Positions 23,713 through 29,820 of a stretch of DNA of 29,820 nucleotides are shown piece after piece (the first letter of the stretch is position 1; every line of letters begins with the position of its first letter). The notes under the pieces are model-generated. The model did no database searches, was not told where the DNA came from, and was given only the letters and a program-made list of their open reading frames with translations. The DNA is from UBA9732 sp963615565. Lineage in GTDB: Bacteria > Spirochaetota > Spirochaetia > Sphaerochaetales > Sphaerochaetaceae. A program made the position numbers and the translations under genes. The stretch lies in assembly GCA_963615565.1 (NCBI GenBank), contig CAVEGR010000038.1, positions 1 to 29,820 of the forward strand, read 5' to 3'.

Positions 23713-25302
23713 ATGAATTATATTGATTTGAATGCAACAAAAAGCTTTGCAAAACTTGTACAGTGCAAGCCTTTTGATATCAAACATGGCCTTAATGCAA
23801 AACGCATTGACTTGTGCACTATTGCAGAAGCTGGCTCACTTAAATACAACTATGCAGCACTTCCTGTGGATGACTGCACACTTGACGTTCTTCAAGAGCT
23901 TGCAAACGAGCAGGAGCTAATTGCCAAATATAAGGCACTTCTTTCTGGAGAAATCATGAATGTTGGCGAAAACAGGCACGTACTTCACCAGCTTACAAGA
24001 GGTCGAGTTCTTGAAGGTGTTTCTGTTAATGCCGATGGTGTTGAAAAAGGCGAATTTTATGCTCAAGAACTTGAGAAAATTAAGGATTTTTCCACTAAAG
24101 TTCGTAGTGGTGAAATTCTAGGCTCAACAGGCAAAAAAATCAAAACAATGGTCCAGATTGGCATTGGTGGTTCAGATTTAGGCCCTAGAGCGCTCTGTCA
24201 TGCCCTCGCTTTGATTGGAAAAGAAGATGGGTGTACTGAAAAGTTGCAAGCAAAATTCATCTCTAACGTAGATCCTGATGATGCAGCTCAAGTGCTTGAA
24301 GGATTAGATTTAGAGAGTACTTTGTTTATTCTAGTTTCTAAAAGTGGAACCACACAAGAAACTCTAGCCAACAGAGATTTAGTTTTTAAGGTTATGAGAG
24401 AAAGTGGCATAGCTGGACTAGTTCCAGAAAAGCATGTAGTTGCAGTTACTAGTAACACAAGTCCTCTTGCAAAAGACACAAACATTCTTAAAGCATTTTA
24501 TATGGATGACTACATTGGCGGTAGATATTCATCTACTAGTGCAGTTGGTGGAGTGATTATTTCACTAACTTACGGCTTTGATGTCTTTAAAGCATTGTTA
24601 GAAGGTGCCCATGCAGAGGATGTTGCAGCTTTAAATCCAAATGTAAGAGAAAATGGCATTCTTTTGGATGCTATGATTGGCATATATTTGAGAAATGTTC
24701 TTGGGTATCCTTATAGTGCTGTTCTTCCATACAGTCAGTGCTTAGACAGAATGCCAGCACACTTTCAACAGTTAGATATGGAATCTAATGGAAAGCATGT
24801 TAATAGATTTGGAAAGAAGGTTAATTATCAAACTGGCCCAGTAATCTTTGGAGAGCCGGGAACAAACGGACAGCACTCTTTCTATCAGCTTTTACATCAA
24901 GGAACAGACATTGTTCCAATGCAGTTTATTGGATTTAAACAGTCTCAGGGTTCTTTGGATTCAATAAGTGGTGGTTCTACTAGTCAAACAAAACTTAAAG
25001 CAAATTTAGTAGCGCAAATGGTAGCTTTTGCTTGTGGAAAGGATAATAAAGAAAATCCAAACAAAGAGTTTGATGGCACAAGACCTTCTAGTGTACTGGT
25101 TGCTGATAGGCTTACTCCATTTGCTTTAGGCTCAATTCTAGCACACTTTGAGAACAAAGTGATGTTCCAAGGCTTTGTTTGGAATATTAATAGTTTTGAC
25201 CAAGAAGGCGTTCAGCTTGGAAAGATTTTGGCAAAGAAAGTTCTCTCCGGTTGTGAAGGGGATGAGAATCTTGAGGCTTATTCTAGGCTTTTAGGAATTT
25301 AA
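23713..25302 (+). CDS. pgi: Glucose-6-phosphate isomerase
   Basis: A 529-residue cytoplasmic enzyme interconverting glucose 6-phosphate and fructose 6-phosphate. Family marks include I-G-I-G-G-S-D-L-G-P, V-S-K-S-G-T-T-Q-E-T in the phosphate-binding SIS domain, G-G-R-Y-S-S-T-S-A-V-G, Q-L-D-M-E-S-N-G-K, G-T-N-G-Q-H-S-F-Y-Q (catalytic His), and a late F-D-Q-E-G-V-Q-L-G-K with the catalytic Lys. The start is the ATG at 23713, eight bases after GGAG; the GTG at 23704 falls on that site. It is followed after 25 bases by lemA, so a glycolysis gene heads an envelope operon. Confidence 0.96.
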   Translation: MNYIDLNATKSFAKLVQCKPFDIKHGLNAKRIDLCTIAEAGSLKYNYAALPVDDCTLDVLQELANEQELIAKYKALLSGEIMNVGENRHVLHQLTRGRVLEGVSVNADGVEKGEFYAQELEKIKDFSTKVRSGEILGSTGKKIKTMVQIGIGGSDLGPRALCHALALIGKEDGCTEKLQAKFISNVDPDDAAQVLEGLDLESTLFILVSKSGTTQETLANRDLVFKVMRESGIAGLVPEKHVVAVTSNTSPLAKDTNILKAFYMDDYIGGRYSSTSAVGGVIISLTYGFDVFKALLEGAHAEDVAALNPNVRENGILLDAMIGIYLRNVLGYPYSAVLPYSQCLDRMPAHFQQLDMESNGKHVNRFGKKVNYQTGPVIFGEPGTNGQHSFYQLLHQGTDIVPMQFIGFKQSQGSLDSISGGSTSQTKLKANLVAQMVAFACGKDNKENPNKEFDGTRPSSVLVADRLTPFALGSILAHFENKVMFQGFVWNINSFDQEGVQLGKILAKKVLSGCEGDENLEAYSRLLGI

Positions 25303-25327
25303 TTAAGAGTTTTGCAGGAGGACAAAA

Positions 25328-25885
25328 ATGGCATTTGTTATTATTGCTATTGTACTTGTTTTAGTTTTACTTGTTATCTCTACATACAACAAGTGTGTAA
25401 AGTTGAAAAATCAGGGAGAAGAAGCTTATGCTCAAATTGATGCACATCTTAAGCAAAGATATGATCTTATCCCTAACCTAGTAGAGACAGTAAAAGGTTA
25501 TGCAAGTCATGAACAAAAAACTTTGACTGCGGTTATTGAAGCTAGAAATAAAGCAATGAATGCAGGAACAATTGAAGAGAAAGATAAGGCAGATAATGCC
25601 TTTGCAGGTACTCTTAAGAGCCTTTTTGCATTATCAGAAGCATATCCAGAGCTTAAAGCCAATACAAATTTTACTCAGCTTCAGAACCAGCTTTCGTCTT
25701 TAGAAAAAGATATTCTCATGGCAAGAAAGTACTACAATGCTGTTGTTAAAACTTTCAATACTACAATTGAGACTTTCCCAACATCCTTGATTGTTGGACT
25801 TTTTGGTGGAAAGTTTAAGAAGATGTCTTATCTTGAAGTAGCTAACGAAGAACGTCAGAACGTGAAGGTTAATTTTAACAACTAG
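25328..25885 (+). CDS. lemA: LemA family protein
   Basis: A 185-residue protein with one N-terminal membrane anchor (about residues 2-18) and a long helical cytoplasmic or periplasmic part. The LemA signature is clear: Y-N-x-C-V-K-L-K-N-Q, then A-Y-A-Q-I-D-A-H-L-K-Q-R-Y-D-L-I-P-N-L-V and F-P-T-S-L-I-V-G-L-F near the end. The biochemical role is unknown; LemA genes are commonly paired with a DUF2207 or TPM-domain gene, as here. AGGAGG precedes the ATG. Confidence 0.93.
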   Translation: MAFVIIAIVLVLVLLVISTYNKCVKLKNQGEEAYAQIDAHLKQRYDLIPNLVETVKGYASHEQKTLTAVIEARNKAMNAGTIEEKDKADNAFAGTLKSLFALSEAYPELKANTNFTQLQNQLSSLEKDILMARKYYNAVVKTFNTTIETFPTSLIVGLFGGKFKKMSYLEVANEERQNVKVNFNN

Positions 25886-25893
25886 TGACAATT

Positions 25894-27813
25894 ATGAAAA
25901 AAAGACTGGTTATAGCCTTATTCTTAGTCATCTGTTTGAGCTCTCTTTTTGCTCAAACAGATTATTATATTGATCAGTACAATATCTCTATTGAAGTGGG
26001 CAGAAATGATGTTTATAGCATCACAGAAAACCTAAAGTTCTATTTTAATGGTCCGCATCACGGCTTTTATAGAGAAATTCCATACGATTATACGTCTTAC
26101 AACGGGGTGACGGCAAAAATCAGCAACATCACTTGCTCTGACGAATATTCGGATTATAAAACAGAAGGCTATTATGTACTGAGAATTGGCTCTGAAGATT
26201 CTGTGGTCAGTGGTTATAAAGATTATACCATTACCTATGACTGCGATATGTTTGCAGATCTAAATGAAGGCTATGACGAGTTTTACTACAATATTGTAGG
26301 CTCTGGCTGGGAATGTCCAATTAAGAATGTTAACTTTTCAATTACATTTCCTGCATCTAATGGTTATGACCTGAAATCCATCATAGAAGATAATATCTGG
26401 TTTACATCTGGCTCCTATGGTTCTACATCCAACGAAGGCGTCTCTTACACCATCACTGAAAATCCAAATGCCTCTGTAACTATCACTGGTACTTGTTCTT
26501 CTATTAGTGCATATCAAGCCCTAACTGTTAGGGTTCAACTTCCAGATGGGTGGTATGTAGATGCTCACAAGCCATGGGATTTTAGAGCTATTTTTAAGGT
26601 TCTAAGCCCGCTTTTAACTGTTATTTTATTTGCATTGGCTGTTGTTGCATGGCAAATAAATGGACGAGATCCTGTTCCAATTATTACTGCCAGATATGAA
26701 GCGCCAGAAGGTTTTTCTCCTCTTCTTGTTGGCTATTTATACGACAAGACAGCAAATGATAAAGACATAATTTCTATGCTCTTTTATTGGGCAGATAGAG
26801 GACTCTTGACCATTAATGAAGAAGAAAAAGAAGAATTTACATTTACAAAGCTGAAAGATATTGAATCATATGCAATAGAAAAAGGAGAAAATATTCCTGC
26901 TTTGGAAACAAGCCTTTTCAATGGATTCTTCAAAAATTGTGCTGTTGGAGACACAGTATCTTTCAAGACATTACAAAAGAATAATTTTTATGAATGTATG
27001 GCTAAAACAAAGACAAAAGTAGCCGGATTCTTTACAAAAGATAAAAAACTTACAGAATCTAAGAGTTTTAGGCTATCGGTGTTGTTTTTCTTTGTTGCTG
27101 CCCTTCCTGTTGTTTTCTTATATTGCAGGGTTGCATTGTGTCAGTTTCCTAGTGATGTTTCCTACCTTATTCTTGTTGTGGCAGTTTTCCTTGCTCTTCT
27201 TAATGGTGCTTCATTTTCTTTGCTTTTCAAAAGATGGCATGTAAGAAAATCAAATATTTTTGCAATTTTCTTATGTTTAATTCCTAGCATTGTTAGTTCT
27301 GGAATGCTTCAGGCTGTAACAAACTATATTTTAGAAAGTGAAGCGTTCTTGCAAGTTGCAGTAGCTGTGTTGGGTAGTGCAGGAATCTCATTTATGGCTG
27401 CAATCCTGCCAAAGCGCAGTGAGTATGGAAATAAAATGTTGGAGCAAGTTTTGGGGTATAGGGAGTTTATAGAGAAAGTGGAGTTGTCTGTGTTGCAACT
27501 ACTAATCAAAGAAGATCCTTTACTGTACTATCACACTCTAAGTTATGCTATTGTGTTGGGGCTTGAAGATAAGTGGGCAAAGAAGTTTGAAGGCATTGCA
27601 ATTCCACCGGTTACTTGGTACAGAGGTCCATCTGCAATAGATGCTTATTATTTGTCTAGAATGACTACAAGGATGTACAGATCTCTACCTGCTGCTGTTG
27701 TTCCAAAAACCTCTAGCGGATCCAATCCTGGCTTACGTGTTGGTGGTGGCGGCTTTGGTTCTAGCGGTTTCTCTGGCGGAGGCTTTGGAGGAGGTGGCGG
27801 CCGTGCATGGTGA
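25894..27813 (+). CDS. DUF2207 membrane protein with glycine-rich tail
   Basis: A 639-residue predicted membrane protein. There is an N-terminal signal (M-K-K-R, hydrophobic core, F-A-Q at about residue 21), then a large extracytoplasmic beta-rich domain to about residue 225 (F-Y-R-E-I-P-Y-D-Y is a DUF2207 mark). A membrane segment near 235-255 and a cytoplasmic part follow, and four more hydrophobic stretches lie at about 385-520. The end is a short glycine/serine repeat (G-G-G-F-G-S-S-G-F-S-G-G-G-F). The ATG at 25894 lies eight bases after the lemA stop, without a clear Shine-Dalgarno, so translation is probably coupled. The tail's codons also supply the ribosome-binding site of the next gene. 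The function is unknown. Confidence 0.88.
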   Translation: MKKRLVIALFLVICLSSLFAQTDYYIDQYNISIEVGRNDVYSITENLKFYFNGPHHGFYREIPYDYTSYNGVTAKISNITCSDEYSDYKTEGYYVLRIGSEDSVVSGYKDYTITYDCDMFADLNEGYDEFYYNIVGSGWECPIKNVNFSITFPASNGYDLKSIIEDNIWFTSGSYGSTSNEGVSYTITENPNASVTITGTCSSISAYQALTVRVQLPDGWYVDAHKPWDFRAIFKVLSPLLTVILFALAVVAWQINGRDPVPIITARYEAPEGFSPLLVGYLYDKTANDKDIISMLFYWADRGLLTINEEEKEEFTFTKLKDIESYAIEKGENIPALETSLFNGFFKNCAVGDTVSFKTLQKNNFYECMAKTKTKVAGFFTKDKKLTESKSFRLSVLFFFVAALPVVFLYCRVALCQFPSDVSYLILVVAVFLALLNGASFSLLFKRWHVRKSNIFAIFLCLIPSIVSSGMLQAVTNYILESEAFLQVAVAVLGSAGISFMAAILPKRSEYGNKMLEQVLGYREFIEKVELSVLQLLIKEDPLLYYHTLSYAIVLGLEDKWAKKFEGIAIPPVTWYRGPSAIDAYYLSRMTTRMYRSLPAAVVPKTSSGSNPGLRVGGGGFGSSGFSGGGFGGGGGRAW

Positions 27814-28489
27814 CCTTCTGGGCTTTATTCTTTCTGCTGGGTTAGTTGGCTTATGTATGGTTTTGGCCTTCTTTGTGATTCGTTTTGGGAAGAAGGAGTT
27901 TGGCTCATCTTGTTCTGAGATTGCTAGAAAAATTGTTCATATAGGGGTCTCAAATTGGTTCTTTATCTATTATTTTTGCTTTGAAACCTCATTATGGGCC
28001 ATTGTTGGTCTTGCTTTCTTTGCTGTTTTTAATTTTGTATTGACTGTCAGTGGTTGGTTTTCAGCCATAATTGGTAAACAATCTGAAACTCGTAGTTGGG
28101 GAGTAGTTTATTACCCATTATCTCTAATTTTACTTATCTTACTTGTGGAACATGGCCTTGGCACTAAAGTTGACGTAGGCTGTGCTCTTTTGGGAATGGG
28201 TTATGGAGATGGTTTTGCGGCTATTTTAGGCAGTAAATATGGTCAAAAGAAGGTTTTCAAAAATAGCGAGAAGAGTGTTGTTGGCTCAGTGACAATGTGG
28301 ATCATTGTTTCTTCACTTGTTTTTATTTTAAAATTTTGGCTTGAAGATTTAAGCATCTCTGTTTTTGTTCTTGCTATCTGTAGTATTTTAACTGGATTTG
28401 CATCTTCTGTTGCAGAAGCACTTACTCCATTGGGGCTTGATAATGTATCTGTTCCTATTGTAGTTTTCCTTTTGGCGAGCCTTATATGA
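27803..28489 (+). CDS. VTE5/DGK1/SEC59-type lipid kinase or cytidylyltransferase
   Basis: A 228-residue integral membrane protein with about seven segments, of the phytol kinase/diacylglycerol kinase/dolichol kinase group (CTP-dependent in studied members). Motifs: A-R-K-I-V-H-I-G, G-M-G-Y-G-D-G-F-A-A-I-L-G, E-K-S-V-V-G-S, and E-A-L-T-P-L-G-L-D-N near the end. The frame opens at 27698, but the GTG at 27803 is preferred: GGAGGAGG lies eight bases ahead, inside the glycine tail of the previous gene, giving an 11-base overlap. Its stop overlaps the next gene's ATG (ATGA). It likely phosphorylates a polyprenol-like or diacylglycerol lipid. Phosphatidate cytidylyltransferase is less likely. Confidence 0.8.
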   Translation: MHGDLLGFILSAGLVGLCMVLAFFVIRFGKKEFGSSCSEIARKIVHIGVSNWFFIYYFCFETSLWAIVGLAFFAVFNFVLTVSGWFSAIIGKQSETRSWGVVYYPLSLILLILLVEHGLGTKVDVGCALLGMGYGDGFAAILGSKYGQKKVFKNSEKSVVGSVTMWIIVSSLVFILKFWLEDLSISVFVLAICSILTGFASSVAEALTPLGLDNVSVPIVVFLLASLI

Positions 28490-29349
28490 TTCAGTTTCTT
28501 GATAATCTTTTATTTTCTTTACAGTGGCCATGGTCTTTAGTGTTTATTATTGCAATGATGGCGTTATTTGCTGTTATTGCCCTAAAAAAACAGTCATTAG
28601 ATATATCGGGGGCTATTGCTGCTTTTTTAATGGGTGTTGTTGTTCTTTGGTGTTCAAAGATTGAAGGCCTTCTTTTATTACTGCTTTTCTTTGTTGGAAG
28701 CAATGTTGTTGGAAGAATTTCAAAGCGTATTAGGCAACAATCTTTTAATGAAAAGAGCATAGAAAAGAAGGGTTCAAAAAGAGATGTAATGCAAGTTCTT
28801 GCTAACGGTCTTATGGCTACTATTGGAGCTCTTATGTGGTACTGCACAGGAAAGATTTCTTCTCTTGTTTTGCTAGGTGCTGCTATTGCTGAAGCCACTA
28901 GCGATACCTTTGCAGGTGAAATTGGTAGACTTAGCAAGAAACCACCAGTATCAATTAGGACTCTTACACCTGTTCCAAAAGGCCTTTCTGGAGGAATTAC
29001 CTTGCTGGGAACGGCTACTGCTTTTATTTCCTCTCTTGTAATTGGTCTTTCGTGGGCAATATTCTTTAGTTCTTATTTTGGTAGCTCTTCAGATATGTGG
29101 CTTTCATTGAGTGTCATTACTCTTACTGGATTTATGGGATGCATTGTGGATTCTTTCTTGGGTGCTTGTGCTCAAGCTCATTATAAGGACCCTAATACTG
29201 GAGAACTTACAGAAAAAGAATATAAAGACGGACAAAAACTAGAACTTGTTCAAGGTATTAGCTGGATTGACAATGATATGGTAAACCTTCTTTCTAACAT
29301 TTTCTCCTCTGTCTTTGCCCTTGGCATGAGCACTGTGATATTTCATTAA
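28486..29349 (+). CDS. DUF92 family membrane protein (VTE6/TMEM19-like)
   Basis: A 287-residue membrane protein with about six to seven segments. The DUF92 core is A-E-A-T-S-D-T-F-A-G-E-I-G, then R-T-L-T-P-V-P-K-G-L-S-G-G-I-T, then M-G-C-I-V-D-S-F-L-G-A and, at the end, I-D-N-D-M-V-N-L. Plant and cyanobacterial members (VTE6) convert phytyl phosphate to phytyl diphosphate. The four-base ATGA overlap with the VTE5-like gene indicates coupled production and a shared pathway, most simply two successive phosphorylations of an isoprenoid alcohol. Confidence 0.88.
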   Translation: MIQFLDNLLFSLQWPWSLVFIIAMMALFAVIALKKQSLDISGAIAAFLMGVVVLWCSKIEGLLLLLLFFVGSNVVGRISKRIRQQSFNEKSIEKKGSKRDVMQVLANGLMATIGALMWYCTGKISSLVLLGAAIAEATSDTFAGEIGRLSKKPPVSIRTLTPVPKGLSGGITLLGTATAFISSLVIGLSWAIFFSSYFGSSSDMWLSLSVITLTGFMGCIVDSFLGACAQAHYKDPNTGELTEKEYKDGQKLELVQGISWIDNDMVNLLSNIFSSVFALGMSTVIFH

Positions 29350-29410
29350 CTTTGCTTGATTTCTGATTCATTCTTTTGTATCTTTGCTTAGGTTGGTCGT
29401 AGATCGTTGG

Positions 29411-29426
29411 TCTTGGGCTACCAAGA
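29411..29426 (+). promoter_or_regulatory. Inverted repeat in the groEL upstream region
   Basis: TCTTGG-GCTA-CCAAGA, perfect 6-base arms, followed by TATAAT at 29433-29438. GTTGGTC is repeated at 29392 and 29406. The classical CIRCE operator is not seen. A different heat-shock control site is possible but unproven. Confidence 0.4.
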
Positions 29427-29455
29427 TATGATTATAATTTTAGGAGATAAATTTT

Positions 29456-29820
29456 ATGGCTAAACAGCTTCAGTTTAGTGAGGATGCTAGAAAATCCTTA
29501 GTTTCTGGTGTTGAACAGATTGCAAAGGCAGTTATGACTACCTTGGGACCAAAAGGACGCACAGTTCTTCTTGATAAGAAATATGGTGCTCCAATGATTA
29601 CAAAAGACGGTGTTACAGTTGCACGTGAAGTTGAACTTGAAGATCCGTTTGAGAACATGGGTGCACAGCTTGTTAAGGAAGTTGCTTCCAAGACAAATGA
29701 TGTTGCTGGTGACGGAACAACAACAGCAACAGTTCTTGCATGGGCAATCACAAAAGAGGGCATGAAGAGTGTTTCTGCTGGTGTTAACCCAATGGGTATT
29801 AGACGTGGTATTGATAAAGC
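29456..29820 (+). CDS. groEL: Chaperonin GroEL (60 kDa), N-terminal part, cut by window edge
   Basis: The first 121 codons of GroEL, the ATP-driven folding chamber. L-G-P-K-G-R (P-loop-like nucleotide site), K-D-G-V-T-V-A-R-E-V, E-D-P-F-E-N-M-G-A and D-V-A-G-D-G-T-T-T-A-T-V-L-A are in place. AGGAGA lies nine bases ahead of the ATG. No groES precedes it, so groEL stands apart from groES here. The rest lies beyond the window. Confidence 0.97.
   Translation, partial: MAKQLQFSEDARKSLVSGVEQIAKAVMTTLGPKGRTVLLDKKYGAPMITKDGVTVAREVELEDPFENMGAQLVKEVASKTNDVAGDGTTTATVLAWAITKEGMKSVSAGVNPMGIRRGIDK

Noticed and set aside
27698..27802. Upstream extension of the lipid kinase inside the DUF2207 gene
   Set aside because: It would overlap the DUF2207 coding sequence by over 100 bases without a ribosome-binding site at 27698; the residues are an out-of-frame reading of the glycine-rich tail.
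1..29820. CRISPR arrays, tRNA or rRNA genes, transposases or phage genes
   Set aside because: No repeat-spacer pattern, no cloverleaf-like segment and no mobile-element protein was recognised on reading; a tRNAscan or repeat search could still find something missed.

Overview
This window is AT-rich, densely packed bacterial DNA. It most resembles a host-associated, saccharolytic spirochaete (Treponema or Sphaerochaeta-like). The main clue is the solute-binding protein, whose export signal ends Y-A-N-G-A-S-E-S, the cysteine-less 'ANGxxES' ending common in spirochaete sugar-binding proteins. The lineage call is an inference at roughly 0.6. The window contains a 10-N scaffold gap, so it comes from a draft assembly.

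Layout. (1) 1-2570: the 3' end of a DUF4143-type ATPase, an M20 peptidase, a broken Fic gene and a 350-base regulatory stretch. (2) 2571-9098: a uronate/pectin-type catabolic region. It holds a KDPG-type aldolase with a D-2-hydroxyacid dehydrogenase, a DeoR regulator, an AbgB-like M20D amidohydrolase, and a GH105 unsaturated rhamnogalacturonyl hydrolase with a GH4 alpha-glycosidase. (3) 9277-15878: a phosphodiesterase of the nucleotide pyrophosphatase type, a complete MalK/MalF/MalG-type ABC importer with its binding protein, and, after a perfect palindrome, a B3-like metallo-beta-lactamase-fold hydrolase. (4) 15959-22874: two divergent operons. On the minus strand lie a LacI regulator, a Gfo/Idh/MocA dehydrogenase, a TIM-barrel isomerase and a GH127-like beta-L-arabinofuranosidase. 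On the plus strand lies a second dehydrogenase-isomerase pair. (5) 23055-29820: ArgR, then pgi, lemA, a DUF2207 protein, a VTE5-like kinase and a DUF92/VTE6-like protein, then the start of groEL.

How the genes fit together. GH105, GH4 and GH127 activities, the aldolase and the sugar ABC importer together suggest import and intracellular breakdown of short, decorated pectin-like (rhamnogalacturonan/arabinan) oligosaccharides. The uronate end of the pathway would pass through a 2-keto-3-deoxy-sugar acid phosphate. The kinase and isomerases needed between unsaturated uronate and KDPG (KduI, KduD, KdgK) are not in the window.

The most useful non-coding signal is a shared element, AAGCGAAnATGAGCGA(C/G)TTTG or its TGAGCGA core. 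It lies upstream of the aldolase, GH105 and phosphodiesterase/ABC transcription units, and an inverted second copy overlaps the GH105 -10 box. This ties the phosphodiesterase-transporter operon to the uronate genes as one candidate regulon. The four-gene dehydrogenase/isomerase set may carry out keto-sugar (oxidise-then-eliminate) glycoside chemistry. The VTE5-DUF92 pair may be an isoprenoid-alcohol salvage module. Both are inferences from family and gene order.
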